A stretch of 64,000 bases of DNA from Candidatus Anaerotignum merdipullorum (GCA_019115165.1 DXEB01000017.1:1-64000), one strand, 5' to 3'. Positions 1 to 8,619 are shown, counted from the first letter of the stretch. Numbers and translations are program-made. The notes: generated by a model from the letters alone, not told the origin.

Positions 1-1026
1 GAACAGAGAAGCGGTAAGGTTCAGAACGTAGGTCTGGAACTGATCGGCGAAGCTACCAGACTGAAAGAAGATTTGAAAGACGATGTATATGCAGTGCTGC
101 TGGGCAGCGGCATTGAAGGCGAAGTGGAAAAACTGTATCACTATGGTGCAGACAAGGTAATCTTGGTAGATCATCCTTATCTGAAAGAATATGTGACAGA
201 ACCCTATACAAAGGCAGTAACCGCGATCATCAAAGAATATGACCCTGAAATTATGCTCTTTGGCGCATCTTCCATCGGTCGTGACGTGGCGCCTCGTGTA
301 GCCAGCCGTGTAAAAACCGGTCTGGTAGCAGATACCACAGGTCTGAGAATGGCAAAAACAGAAGAAGAATTCGAAAAAGAAGCTTCCATGGGCTGCGAAG
401 ACCCCACCAGAGCGCTGCTGATGACCCGTCCTGCATTCGGCGGCAACATCATGGCAACCCTGATGTGCCCCAGAACAAAACCGCAGATGGCAACCGTACG
501 TCCCGGCGTAATGAAGAGAATCGAAAAAGATGAAACCAGAAAAGGCGAACTGATCCGCTTTAACGTAGACTTTACAGAAGCAGACATGAACGTAGAAATT
601 CTGGAAGTGGTAAAAGCAGACAAGAAATCCGTAGACCTGACAGAAGCAAAACTGATTGTATCCGGCGGACGTGGTATCGGCGGACCGCAGGGCTTTGATC
701 TGATCAGAGACGTAGCAGATGCACTGGGTGCAGAAGTAGGTTCTTCCAGAGCATGTGTAGACGCAGGCTGGATTGAAAAAGACCGTCAGGTAGGTCAGAC
801 AGGGAAAACGGTACGTCCTGACCTGTACATGGCATGTGGAATTTCCGGTGCGATTCAGCACGTAGCAGGTATGGAAGGTTCCGAACTGGTAATTTCCATC
901 AACAAAAACGATACTGCTCCGATTTTCGAAGTATCCGATTTGGGGATTGTAGGCGATGTGAAAGTCATTCTGCCGAAACTGGCTGATGCGATTCGGAAAT
1001 ACAAAGCAAACAAAGCTACCAACTAA
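1..1026 (+). CDS. etfA: Electron transfer flavoprotein alpha subunit, 5' truncated by window edge
   Basis: The reading frame is open from base 1, so the true start lies upstream; 341 residues are visible. EtfA forms a heterodimer with EtfB and passes electrons between acyl-CoA dehydrogenase-type enzymes and a partner through FAD. The C-terminal half carries the classic FAD-binding region: GGRGIGG, then a run with SRACVDAGW, QVGQTGKTV, GISGAIQH and ISINKNDTAPIF. The N-terminal half is the Rossmann-like ETF domain (YAVLLGSGIEG). In anaerobes etfA usually follows etfB and an acyl-CoA or acryloyl-CoA dehydrogenase gene, which would lie off the left edge. A strong terminator about 50 bases after the stop ends the operon. 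Confidence 0.96.
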   Translation, partial: EQRSGKVQNVGLELIGEATRLKEDLKDDVYAVLLGSGIEGEVEKLYHYGADKVILVDHPYLKEYVTEPYTKAVTAIIKEYDPEIMLFGASSIGRDVAPRVASRVKTGLVADTTGLRMAKTEEEFEKEASMGCEDPTRALLMTRPAFGGNIMATLMCPRTKPQMATVRPGVMKRIEKDETRKGELIRFNVDFTEADMNVEILEVVKADKKSVDLTEAKLIVSGGRGIGGPQGFDLIRDVADALGAEVGSSRACVDAGWIEKDRQVGQTGKTVRPDLYMACGISGAIQHVAGMEGSELVISINKNDTAPIFEVSDLGIVGDVKVILPKLADAIRKYKANKATN

Positions 1027-1072
1027 TTTGTGTTTGTATATAGTTTTGAAAACTGCATAGCATGAAATCTTT

Positions 1073-1111
1073 AACGGGTAACACATTGGATACAATGGGT
1101 TGCCCGTTTTT
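1073..1111 (+). terminator. Rho-independent terminator of the etfA operon
   Basis: AACGGGTAAC (1073-1082) pairs with GTTGCCCGTT (1099-1108), with one G-U pair. A second inner stem (CATTG/CAATG) extends the hairpin, and a T-run follows directly. Confidence 0.9.
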
Positions 1112-1672
1112 GATGTGTAAAAAATAGCTGTTCGGTGCGGGATATGCCAATATAATCCAGAGTAGGAAAAGATAGCTGAGAATGAAATGTTTCAAGAGCT
1201 CTAAGAAATGCTGTGTATTTATCTAGCTGTGGTCAAGGAAAGATACTGTTTTTTGAAAATACCAGGATGAAGTGAGATCATGGATGTTCGTCTATAAAAG
1301 GGTATGTGTGACACTCAATTATGATAGAAAGAGGAAAGAAAAAAGATATTGGAAGAGAATTGGATGATTTGAGGTACTTTCCATTTGAGGCAAGAGTATT
1401 TGTTGAAAATAGTCTTGCATGGGAAGAGATGCTTGACTTTGAAAAATTTCATGATGAGCCAAATAAAAAGGGAAGGTCGGAACTTGTGGAAGGGACTGCA
1501 TCCGATGATCTGATTGTTTGGGAAAAGAGTCTGATTGTAAAAAATGAAAAAAATGCAGTGAGTTTGAAAAGAGGAGGATGTTTGTACTGGGGTTCAAGAG
1601 GAGAAGGTACAAAGGGAAATGAGGCAAAATGGGACGAAATTCTTGTAAAATCATTAAGATTTTGTCAAAAAA

Positions 1673-1701
1673 TGGACTTTCTGAAAATGTTGTGCTATAC
1701 T
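1673..1701 (+). promoter_or_regulatory. SigA-type promoter for the alarmone synthetase gene
   Basis: TGGACT (1673-1678), 17-base spacer, TATACT (1696-1701), with a TGC extended -10 just upstream. The GTG start follows about 35 bases later. Confidence 0.65.
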
Positions 1702-1736
1702 GCAAAGAAAAGATTACATAGATAGGAAGTGTAACT

Positions 1737-2411
1737 GTGCAAGAAGTCAATATACAATTCAGTGATATTATGAAAACAGAGCATCCTGAATTGATTTTAA
1801 AAAAGGCAAGACCCTTTCTGGATCTAATGATGGAATATCAGTGCGCACTGATGGAAGTAGAAACGAAATTAAACGTACTGAATGAGGAATTCGCATCCAA
1901 GTACCAAAGGAATCCATTCGAATCCATTCAGTCCAGAATCAAAGAACCGTTAAGTATTATCAATAAAATGAAGCGCAAAGGGTATGAAATGTCTGTAGAG
2001 AGTATGGAGAAGAATCTATTTGATATTGCCGGGATACGTGTGATATGTTCTTTTTGTGACGACATTTATACCATTGCAGAACTGTTGACGCGGCAGGACG
2101 ATATTATTTTAGTGGAAACCAAGGATTATATTCGAAATCCAAAACCAAACGGATACCGCAGTTTGCATTTGATATTAGATATTCCCATTTTTTTGTCTTC
2201 TGGGAAAAAACACATGAAAGTAGAAGTGCAATTTCGTACCATTGCAATGGACTTTTGGGCAAGTTTGGAACACAAGGTAAAATACAAGAAGAATATTCCG
2301 CATTCAGAAGAAATTGTTGCAGAATTGAAGGCGTGTGCCGATGTGATTTCAGAAATGGATTGTAAGATGCTGGAGATTCGTAATAAAATTGAAGAAACTG
2401 TGGAAGAATAG
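1737..2411 (+). CDS. Small alarmone synthetase (RelA/SpoT synthetase domain, GTP pyrophosphokinase)
   Basis: This 224-residue protein holds only a RelA/SpoT-type synthetase domain, with no HD hydrolase, TGS or ACT domain. That is the layout of small alarmone synthetases such as YjbM/RelQ, which move pyrophosphate from ATP to GTP or GDP to make (p)ppGpp. Visible family features are the KRKGYEMS segment, NLFDIAGIRVIC, the NPKPNGYRSLH loop that binds the acceptor nucleotide, VEVQFRT and the MDFWASLEHKVKYK segment. The start is GTG with AGGAAG 7 bases upstream. It has its own promoter and appears to be a single-gene unit. RelP and RelQ types cannot be told apart by eye. Confidence 0.92.
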   Translation: MQEVNIQFSDIMKTEHPELILKKARPFLDLMMEYQCALMEVETKLNVLNEEFASKYQRNPFESIQSRIKEPLSIINKMKRKGYEMSVESMEKNLFDIAGIRVICSFCDDIYTIAELLTRQDDIILVETKDYIRNPKPNGYRSLHLILDIPIFLSSGKKHMKVEVQFRTIAMDFWASLEHKVKYKKNIPHSEEIVAELKACADVISEMDCKMLEIRNKIEETVEE

Positions 2412-3096
2412 ATGTAATCGCAAAGAATTGGTTATAGGAGATGCGGGATGTTAGAGCATAGATGGCTGCGATGGTGCATGTGAATCTTCTCGCAGATATG
2501 TAAGTTTTGGGAATGCCAAGAATGGGGAATAGTGCCGACAGAATGCTTCTGTTTGGAATGGGATATTTTTAAGAAAAATATGGAAAATGATCATTGTAGG
2601 AAACAAAAAGCGGTGCAATCATTTAGATGAAAGAATCTAGATGGAATAAGGAAAATGAAGATTGAAAAAATAGAAAATAAAAGAATGAACGGAGAGAACG
2701 TTGGAAACAATGGTTTCTCCGTTTTTTATGTATAAATTTTGTATGAAACAGCATGGTTTTTATGAAGAAGGAAGGTAGCTGATAAAGCAGGGAATGACAG
2801 AGTTGAATTGACACAAAAGAGAATACAGGAAGAGGAAGCATAATATTGCTATTTGTTTTGACTGGTTTGTCGCCGCAGAGCAAGCGCATCTCTCCCCCCA
2901 CAGTGATGCGCTTGCAGTTGCAGACAGAAGAAGCTGGCAAACAAAGGAACAGATTGACAGATGAATAGATATGCCATGACACGTTGCGGGTATGCTAGAA
3001 GCAGGAATGTCTGGAGCGACTGATATCTTATTTCAAGAAGAAGTGGAGGAATATTCTCAGGAAATTCTTGAGGGACAAGAGACATAGTGGATGATA
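2412..3096. other. Intergenic region between converging alarmone synthetase and LysR genes
   Basis: Apart from a terminator hairpin at 2689-2727 I see no gene. The open frames in it are short, overlap on both strands and lack convincing ribosome binding sites. Confidence 0.6.
2689..2727 (+). terminator. Rho-independent terminator
   Basis: ACGGAGAGAAC pairs with GGTTTCTCCGT and is followed by TTTTTT. It lies 280 bases after the alarmone synthetase stop, so the transcript has a long 3' tail. Confidence 0.8.
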
Positions 3097-3999
3097 TCAG
3101 GAAGACTCGTGGAGGGTATCTACATAATGGGTAATGCAGGAAAGCATATGGCGAACAGCAGGAGTTAAAAATTTCGGATTCTGTGTAATGGCACCAAGGG
3201 TGCGAAAGCCAAAGGGGACAATGGGATCGATACGCAAATCCTCCAGTGAACCGATGCCTCTGAGTGTTAAGTCTGGAGAGATAGCGTGCCCAAATCCACA
3301 TCTGACCATTGCAGCAAGAGAAGTGTTGGAAATCACAGTGCAACATGCCTGTGGCTGAAGATTCTGTTCCTGAAAATAGCTTTTGATATCTGCTTCGTTT
3401 CCATCTTGTGGCAAAATAAGGGGTAACTTGTTTAATTCATCTGCGGAAAGGAACGTTTTATTTTCTGGAACAAATTCTTTGGGAGAGAGACAAACCAATC
3501 GATCTTCATACAATGGAATGAATTGGAGCGGTGTTTTTGCATGTTGTATGGAAGAATGAGATACAATGGCAATATCCAACGCATGGGATATGACATCGTC
3601 AATGAGTTTTTTATATCCGTTTTCCTGAATTTGTATTTCAATCGAAGGAAAGGTTTCCTGAAAGCGTTTTAAGATATTGGGAAGCCAATTTACTGCAATA
3701 CTGTCAATGACGCCGAATTTGACGATGCCAATCGAGGCGCCGTTGATCTGTGCAACCCTCTTTTCCAGCATTTCTGAAGAATGTAAAATATCCTGAATAT
3801 AACGATAGACTTGCAGACCGTATTCGCTTAATACAACGGTTTTTTTACTGCGGATAAGCAGAGGAAAGCCAAATTCTTCTTCCAGTTTTCCAATGGCATG
3901 GCTGATTGCAGAAGGAGACAAATGCAGGAGTTCTGCTGCTTTGGAAAAGCTTTTTTGTTGTACAACCAACTGTAAAATTTGATAAGAATACAAAGACAT
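3097..3999 (-). CDS. LysR-family transcriptional regulator
   Basis: A 300-residue protein of the usual LTTR length. The N-terminus is a winged helix-turn-helix (SFSKAAELLHLSPSAISHAI, about residues 16-36). A type-2 periplasmic-binding-like effector domain follows (IGIVKFGVIDS, then LDIAIVSHS). The start at 3999 was preferred over a frame that runs 27 codons further upstream, because GAAAGGA sits 11 bases before this ATG. It is transcribed away from the RidA/PhzF/DUF1805 operon. LysR regulators very often control the divergent neighbour, so that operon is the likely target. The effector is unknown. Confidence 0.92.
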   Translation of the reverse strand: MSLYSYQILQLVVQQKSFSKAAELLHLSPSAISHAIGKLEEEFGFPLLIRSKKTVVLSEYGLQVYRYIQDILHSSEMLEKRVAQINGASIGIVKFGVIDSIAVNWLPNILKRFQETFPSIEIQIQENGYKKLIDDVISHALDIAIVSHSSIQHAKTPLQFIPLYEDRLVCLSPKEFVPENKTFLSADELNKLPLILPQDGNEADIKSYFQEQNLQPQACCTVISNTSLAAMVRCGFGHAISPDLTLRGIGSLEDLRIDPIVPFGFRTLGAITQNPKFLTPAVRHMLSCITHYVDTLHESS

Positions 4000-4051
4000 A
4001 TCCGAATCACTCCTTTCACATGACATTTTACTTGAAAAATAATTCAAATAT

Positions 4052-4080
4052 ATTTTATATAATTTTTTCGAAAGAATCAA
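4052..4080 (-). promoter_or_regulatory. Promoter of the LysR gene
   Basis: Read on the minus strand: TTGATT, 17-base spacer, TAAAAT, about 50 bases before the LysR start. Confidence 0.55.
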
Positions 4081-4188
4081 GGATGGTATCCGATTTTTTC
4101 GGATTTATTGGAAAATGATATAAGAAATAAGAAAAGTAAGACAAAAAATAATGAATAAAAAATCAAATAATATTGATTAAAAATGAGT

Positions 4189-4217
4189 TTTACTTCATAT
4201 AAAAGCTATGATACAAT
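4189..4217 (+). promoter_or_regulatory. Promoter of the RidA/PhzF/DUF1805 operon
   Basis: TTTACT (4189-4194), 17-base spacer, TACAAT (4212-4217), with a TGA extended -10. It lies in the 262-base AT-rich gap shared with the divergent LysR gene, where LysR sites would be expected. Confidence 0.65.
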
Positions 4218-4261
4218 ACAAAAACAAAGGGAAAGCGAATAGTTAGGAGGTGGTGGCGGAC

Positions 4262-4636
4262 ATGCGCAATGCATTTCAGTCAACAAAAGCGATACAGGGT
4301 GCAGCGCCAATATCTACGTTGGTGGAGCATCAAGGAATTGTATATTTATCGGGGGTGACTGCGCTGGATCCGGTGACCAATGAGCTGAAAGGGGATACTG
4401 TGCAACAGGCGGAGAAAAGTTTGTGTATCCTGAAGGAAATACTGGAATCCTATGGCATTGGGATGGAAGATGTGCTGAAGGTGAATATCTATCTGGTGGA
4501 TATGGAAGACTTCCAGCAGGTCAATCAGGTCTATGCACCGTATTTTACGGCACCGTATCCGGCACGTACCTGTGTACAAGTGGCAAAACTGCCAATGGAT
4601 GCGAGAATAGAAATAGAGGCAGTTGCGGCAAAATAA
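4262..4636 (+). CDS. RidA family enamine/imine deaminase-like protein
   Basis: A 124-residue single-domain protein of the YjgF/YER057c/UK114 family, which forms trimers and hydrolyses reactive enamine/imine intermediates made by PLP enzymes. The key features are present: SGVTALDP near residue 30, the long helix with LESYG, and PARTCVQVAKLP with Arg102 and Glu118 at the places of the substrate-binding Arg and Glu. The start is ATG 4262 with AGGAGG ending 11 bases upstream; the earlier GTG at 4250 overlaps the ribosome binding site. It is first in a three-gene operon with PhzF and DUF1805 proteins, which suggests a role in amino-acid-derived metabolite turnover. Confidence 0.92.
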   Translation: MRNAFQSTKAIQGAAPISTLVEHQGIVYLSGVTALDPVTNELKGDTVQQAEKSLCILKEILESYGIGMEDVLKVNIYLVDMEDFQQVNQVYAPYFTAPYPARTCVQVAKLPMDARIEIEAVAAK

Positions 4637-4654
4637 GAGGGAGGAGAGAAGAGG

Positions 4655-5479
4655 ATGTTAAAATATTATGTAGCAGACGCTTTTGCAGATGATGTATTTG
4701 AAGGAAATCCGGCGGGGGTATGTGTACTGGATGAATGGCTGCCGCTGGAAAAAATGGCAAAGATCGCGATGGAAAACAATCTTTCGGAAACAGGATTTGC
4801 CGTAAAAGAGAAGGAAAATCCTTGTACATATGGTCTGAGATGGTTTACACCTACGGGTGAAATTGACTTATGCGGACATTGCACGTTTGGGACGGCGTAT
4901 ATTTTATTCCGTTTTTTTGAACAAAATACACCGGAAATTCATTTTGATACGAAAAAATGCGGCTACCATTTGATTGTAGAAAAGCATGGCGATATGCTGA
5001 CTATGGATTTTCCGTCGATTATGCCGGAGCCCTATACATATGAAGAGTATATGGGGGATGGAGTTGGTGCAGTTCCAAGTGAGGTTTACAGAACAGAACG
5101 GGATTTGGTTTTGATTTATGACTCGGCTGAAACAGTCAGAAATTTGAAACCGGACTTTTCGAAAATCAAAGAATTTCCGTATGGATTATCTGTTTACGTA
5201 ACGGCAAAAAGCGATGATACGAACTATGATTTTGTTGCCAGAGCATTTTGGCCAAAAATCAATGTCAATGAAGACCCTGTTTGCGGATCAATGCACTGTG
5301 CGCTGACCCCGTTTTGGAAAGCGCGTTTGGGGAAAGATAAAATGGCAGCGCGTTCTCTTTCGGCACGCGGTGGTACTGTATATTGCGAGGATTGCGGAGA
5401 ACGGGTAAAACTTAGCGGCAGAGGCGCGCTGTATTTGGTAGGCAACATTCTGTGTGATGAAGCGGAAGTGGATCGGTGA
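4655..5479 (+). CDS. PhzF-family isomerase
   Basis: A 274-residue protein with the two-lobed diaminopimelate-epimerase fold of the PhzF family. The N-terminal motif FEGNPAGVCVL, the catalytic glutamate in NNLSETGF (Glu45), IDLCGHCT and the late DPVCGSMHCAL motif are all visible. PhzF itself isomerises a phenazine precursor, but most bacterial members have unknown substrates. No phenazine genes are nearby, so phenazine synthesis is not implied. The start ATG follows GGAGGAGAAG, 18 bases after the RidA stop. The stop overlaps the start of the next gene (TGATG), showing translational coupling. Confidence 0.92.
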   Translation: MLKYYVADAFADDVFEGNPAGVCVLDEWLPLEKMAKIAMENNLSETGFAVKEKENPCTYGLRWFTPTGEIDLCGHCTFGTAYILFRFFEQNTPEIHFDTKKCGYHLIVEKHGDMLTMDFPSIMPEPYTYEEYMGDGVGAVPSEVYRTERDLVLIYDSAETVRNLKPDFSKIKEFPYGLSVYVTAKSDDTNYDFVARAFWPKINVNEDPVCGSMHCALTPFWKARLGKDKMAARSLSARGGTVYCEDCGERVKLSGRGALYLVGNILCDEAEVDR

Positions 5480-5847
5480 TGGTAACTAAAAGATTGGAGA
5501 TGGAACAAACGTATCTGTATGATATTTCTGTGCAAGACAGACATGCGGTGGGCATTGTGGTTACAGTGCCTGAGCAAGAATTAGAGATCATACAGATTAG
5601 ATGTAAAAAAGGGATGCTGCTTTGCGGTATTTTTCATCCGGATGTAGTGGAAAAAATTCGAGTCCCCGCAGGAATTTTTTCTGCACCGACCATAAACGAC
5701 ATGCTGGCAAACAAACCTATTTTCTTAAGTCAGGCGGCAAAAGAAATGGGAGCGAATCTGGATATGACAGGGGAGGAATTGATGTTATTGTTTGCTTCAG
5801 ATGATGTTTCAGGAGGGGAATCATTGCTATCCCACAGAAAGGAATAA
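5479..5847 (+). CDS. DUF1805 (YunC-like) protein
   Basis: A 122-residue protein matching the DUF1805/YunC family in its conserved points: KKGMLLCGIF, the APTINDML segment, AKEMGANLDMTGEELML. The family is widespread in bacteria and archaea and its function is unknown. ATG 5479 overlaps the PhzF stop by one base; an inner ATG at 5500 is possible but its GGAG is directly adjacent, which is too close. It is the last gene of the operon, with a terminator 14 bases later. The tail after about residue 108 is poorly conserved. Confidence 0.8.
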   Translation: MVTKRLEMEQTYLYDISVQDRHAVGIVVTVPEQELEIIQIRCKKGMLLCGIFHPDVVEKIRVPAGIFSAPTINDMLANKPIFLSQAAKEMGANLDMTGEELMLLFASDDVSGGESLLSHRKE

Positions 5848-5860
5848 AAGGGATCAAGGA

Positions 5861-5889
5861 GGCACAGGACATTTGTTCTGTGTCTTTTT
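5861..5889 (+). terminator. Terminator of the RidA/PhzF/DUF1805 operon
   Basis: GGCACAGGAC pairs with GTTCTGTGTC (one or two G-U pairs) around an ATTT loop, followed by TTTTT. Confidence 0.85.
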
Positions 5890-6015
5890 GATTTGTTATT
5901 ACAAGGAGGAAAACGAAACTGCAGCGGATTTATGGGAGTTTGGGAGCATTCATTGGGGGAAAGAAAAAAAAGAGAAGTCTACTTTGGGGAGGTTGTTGGA
6001 GAAGGAGGAGAAGGA

Positions 6016-6186
6016 GTGGATGGAGGCGGTATCAGTAAGCTATGTAAGGAAGCGCACCAAAGGTGCTTGGAGAGCATTGTCAGTTTTTGGGAACAAATGC
6101 AGAAGAAAAATCTGAATAGACCGACACTCTTTGACAGATTGCGCACGGATGACATGTTATATTTCAAAGAAACGGCAGAAAGCTGA
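6016..6186 (+). CDS. Possible small protein, unknown
   Basis: A 56-codon frame from GTG 6016 with AGGAGG 8 bases upstream, ending 36 bases before the MPN-LysM gene. The product is helical and polar, rich in Lys and Glu, with no recognised motif. The frame stays open upstream of the GTG, but the product there is a Gly/Glu-rich low-complexity stretch typical of non-coding purine-rich DNA. Context favours either a small partner of the next gene or chance. I have no homology support. Confidence 0.3.
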   Translation: MDGGGISKLCKEAHQRCLESIVSFWEQMQKKNLNRPTLFDRLRTDDMLYFKETAES

Positions 6187-6222
6187 AAAATTTACAGAAG
6201 CAAAGGTCAAGGAGGACATCAT

Positions 6223-7416
6223 ATGCGGTATTATTTTGACGGCGACAGCAATTTATATGGATATGGAGATGGGGAAGCACAGCCCTTTTCTTTTCCCACG
6301 AAGGTAAAACAAATGGGCGCCATAGACGGCAGAATGAAGATTTATATGGAGGACTATGTATATACATATTTATATCAATATGGAAAGAGCGCCAATGGGG
6401 CGGAAAAGTTGGCGGCTTTGGTAGGACGGAACATGGAAGTGGATGGAGAGCAAGTGATTTTTATTTGCGGAGCCATTCAAGGGAAGGAGGCGGCGCAAGA
6501 GAATGGTGTGCTGACATTTCAGCCAGAAACATGGGAATACATCGGCAGCCAGATGGAGGCATATTTCAAAGGGATGATGTTGGTAGGATGGGTACATTGT
6601 CAACCAGGCTTTGGTTCATTTTTGATGGCAAAAGATGAAGCATTTCATAAGGCATATTTTCAAGAGCCGTGGCAGGTGTTATTTGTAGTGGACATATTGG
6701 ACAAGCTGGATACCTTTTATATTTACAATGAGGAGAAAAATGGATTACAGCAGGCAAGAGGATATTTTGTATATTATGAAAAAAATGCAGAAATGCAGGA
6801 ATATATGCTGGAAAATAGTGTGGTACAACCCAAAACGCAGAAGCATCCAGAAACAGTAGCTGAAGAACCGGAGCAGAACAAAGAATCGCAGACAAAAGAA
6901 AATCGAAGGGAAAAACGACGTCCAACACCGGAAGAACGGATGGACGCAGCACAGGAAATTCGGCGGGTTCTGCAGCGCAGAGCAAAAGAAGCAGAAGCAG
7001 CACAGAAAAGCAGATATGCGATGCTGACTGGTGTCAGCTGTGTATTGTGCTTGGTCTGTGTGTGTATGGGATATGTGTTGATGAGTAATATGCACCGATT
7101 ACAGGATCTAGAAAGTACGATGGCGATGGTGCAAAGCTCTTATACAGATTTAGCGGAAAGTGTAGAAGGCGTAAAGGTACAATCGGCTTTTGCGGCACAG
7201 CAGCAGATGCAGCAGACAGAAAAGGAGCAACAAGAAGCCGTGGAAGAAACAGAAGCAGTATCAATGCGGACACATATTGTAGCGGAAGGAGAGACGCTGG
7301 GTTACATTAGCAGAAAATATTATGGAGATAACAGTGGTGTGGCAAAGATTATGGAGGCAAATCAATTGGAAGATGCGAATCTGATTTATTGTGGTCAGGA
7401 ACTTCGCATTCCTTGA
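6223..7416 (+). CDS. MPN/JAMM-like domain, membrane helix and LysM protein
   Basis: A 397-residue three-part protein. Residues about 37-190 resemble an MPN/JAB1 domain: MMLVGWVHCQPGFGSFL followed by Asp138 matches the eukaryotic-like VGW-H-x-H-PGFG pattern. The JAMM metal site is altered: His125 is kept, the second His is Gln127, and the catalytic Ser position is Met, so it is probably catalytically dead. Residues 200-260 are charged and likely flexible. One membrane helix spans about 265-288, then a Gln/Glu-rich stalk, then a LysM domain at 350-397 (VAEGETLGYISRKYYG). The predicted topology is MPN domain inside and LysM outside on peptidoglycan. AAGGAGG precedes the ATG. Function unknown. 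Confidence 0.75.
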   Translation: MRYYFDGDSNLYGYGDGEAQPFSFPTKVKQMGAIDGRMKIYMEDYVYTYLYQYGKSANGAEKLAALVGRNMEVDGEQVIFICGAIQGKEAAQENGVLTFQPETWEYIGSQMEAYFKGMMLVGWVHCQPGFGSFLMAKDEAFHKAYFQEPWQVLFVVDILDKLDTFYIYNEEKNGLQQARGYFVYYEKNAEMQEYMLENSVVQPKTQKHPETVAEEPEQNKESQTKENRREKRRPTPEERMDAAQEIRRVLQRRAKEAEAAQKSRYAMLTGVSCVLCLVCVCMGYVLMSNMHRLQDLESTMAMVQSSYTDLAESVEGVKVQSAFAAQQQMQQTEKEQQEAVEETEAVSMRTHIVAEGETLGYISRKYYGDNSGVAKIMEANQLEDANLIYCGQELRIP

Positions 7417-7507
7417 GGATGGCGGGCAGATATAGGAGAATGGGATTAGGTGTTGCGAAGTAGAGAAAGAAACAGGAACTCCTAGTAGAAGAAGAGATAA
7501 AAAAAGA

Positions 7508-7583
7508 AAGAAATCTGTGGCAGTCAAACCTCTGTATAAAAAGGAATAGGCACACAGAAGAGAAAAGAAGAAATCTATGGCAG
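7508..7583. repeat. Imperfect 16-base direct repeat, 60-base period
   Basis: AAGAAATCTGTGGCAG at 7508-7523 and AAGAAATCTATGGCAG at 7568-7583. It may be chance in purine-rich DNA. Confidence 0.5.
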
Positions 7584-7623
7584 GCAGCAAGAAGAAACGT
7601 AGAATAGAATATGAAACAGAAAG

Positions 7624-7656
7624 AAAAAGCACATGAGAAAATACATGTGCTTTTTT
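7624..7656. terminator. Bidirectional terminator between converging genes
   Basis: AAAAGCACATG (7625-7635) pairs with CATGTGCTTTT (7644-7654). T-runs flank it on both strands, so it can serve the MPN-LysM gene and the repressor gene. Confidence 0.85.
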
Positions 7657-7903
7657 GATGTGTAGATTGAAATGAGAGAAAGAGCAGTTTTTCGGTGCCG
7701 TTAAAAATTTGGATATGTTGTATTGGCATGTATTGAGGATGAAACAGAAATAGGGCATCCGATTTTTTCAGTGGTATCGCATCTGACAAAAAGAAGAATT
7801 CCGCTCCGATTCCCAAGCTGGAAACAAAGGAATGTCTGAGAGGAAAGACGAGGAGCGGAACAGACAGGCGATGGATGCAGTTTTCGATAGCAACAGGATG
7901 TCG

Positions 7904-8536
7904 TTATAATTTGAATTTAACATGCAGAACTTTACCAATGATTTGCAGGCGGTCGGCATCTTTGGCAGTAAATACCATAGGCGCATAAGCAGGGTTTTCT
8001 GCCTGAAGGATGAACAGACCGTCTTTTTTTAAGACGCGTTTGAGAGTTGCGGTATCATTGTCGATGATGACAACGGCAATATCACCGGATTCTACATCGG
8101 TTTGTTTACGGACGAAGACCAAATCATTGGGATAAATCCGAGCATTGATCATGCTGTCTCCCTGAACGCGGAGATAAAAATAGGAATGGCAGGGAGACAC
8201 TTCAGAAGTGTCTACGCTTTCATAGCCTTCGATGTTTTCGACGGCGAAAGCTGGGAGTCCTGCATGTACGGCACCTAATATAGGAATGCGCACGGAGTGA
8301 GAGGGAGAGAAGGTTTCCGCGGGCAGATAACCACAGGAAATCATGAGGTCTTCATAAGAAACTTGTGGACCGGCAATGGACTTGAGCAGATCTGGAGAAG
8401 GCGGACGATCTAGACGCAGATTTAGATATTTAGACAAATAGGTGCGATTAAAGCCGGTACGTTCAGCAAATTCTGTGGTAGTGCTGTCTCCCATTAGTTT
8501 TTGCAGTTGTTCTTTAAACAATACTTTTTGAAACAT
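7904..8536 (-). CDS. LexA/CI-type repressor (XRE helix-turn-helix plus S24 self-cleavage domain)
   Basis: A 210-residue repressor. The N-terminus has a helix-turn-helix (TTEFAERTGFNRTYLSKYLN, about residues 20-39). The C-terminus is a peptidase S24 domain: cleavage site Ala92-Gly93 in ILGAVHAGLP, catalytic Ser128 in RVQGDSM and Lys166 in TATLKRVL. This is the set used by LexA and lambda CI, which cleave themselves when RecA filaments signal DNA damage. The start at 8536 is fixed by AAGGAGG 8 bases before the ATG. It is divergent from the phage-derived operon, with both promoters in the 183-base gap. It is therefore the likely master repressor of that operon rather than the host LexA. This role is inference. 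Confidence 0.92.
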   Translation of the reverse strand: MFQKVLFKEQLQKLMGDSTTTEFAERTGFNRTYLSKYLNLRLDRPPSPDLLKSIAGPQVSYEDLMISCGYLPAETFSPSHSVRIPILGAVHAGLPAFAVENIEGYESVDTSEVSPCHSYFYLRVQGDSMINARIYPNDLVFVRKQTDVESGDIAVVIIDNDTATLKRVLKKDGLFILQAENPAYAPMVFTAKDADRLQIIGKVLHVKFKL

Positions 8537-8560
8537 ATACAAAGCCTCCTTCTTGTGTTT

Positions 8561-8589
8561 AGTATAGCAAAAAAAAGAAGAGCTGGCAA
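8561..8589 (-). promoter_or_regulatory. Promoter of the LexA/CI-type repressor gene
   Basis: On the minus strand: TTGCCA, 17-base spacer, TATACT. The -35 overlaps the left copy of the TGRCAATGAA direct repeat. Confidence 0.75.
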
Positions 8590-8619
8590 TGAAGAAATGT
8601 GAAAAAAATTGACAATGAA
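8584..8619. promoter_or_regulatory. Candidate repressor operator: direct repeat between divergent promoters
   Basis: TGGCAATGAA (8584-8593) and TGACAATGAA (8610-8619) are 26 bases apart. One covers the -35 of the repressor promoter and the other the -35 of the phage operon promoter, the positions expected for a shared operator. ATAGCAAAA also occurs twice, at 8564 and 8636. Binding is inferred only. Confidence 0.4.

Larger units (their letters stand above)
1027..1736. other. Intergenic region after etfA
   Basis: This 710-base gap holds the etfA terminator near its left end and the promoter of the alarmone synthetase gene near its right end. An open frame of 134 codons (1321-1725, plus) overlaps a similar one on the other strand, has no recognisable product, and contains the promoter, so I do not call it a gene. 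Confidence 0.6.
5848..6222. other. Region between the DUF1805 terminator and the MPN-LysM gene
   Basis: It holds a terminator (5861-5889) and one doubtful short coding frame (6016-6186). Nothing else is supported. Confidence 0.55.
7417..7903. other. Intergenic region between MPN-LysM gene and repressor gene
   Basis: A 487-base purine-rich gap between converging genes. It holds a bidirectional terminator (7624-7656) and a 16-base direct repeat with one mismatch at 7508-7523 and 7568-7583, exactly 60 bases apart. No gene is supported. No attachment-site duplication was found here by eye. Confidence 0.55.

Noticed and set aside
1321-1725. A 134-codon plus-strand frame and its minus-strand counterpart (1319-1750)
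   Set aside because: They cover each other, have no recognised product, and the plus frame contains the promoter of the next gene.
4655-5479. PhzF homolog as evidence for phenazine synthesis
   Set aside because: Most PhzF-family members are not in phenazine pathways and no other phz gene is near.
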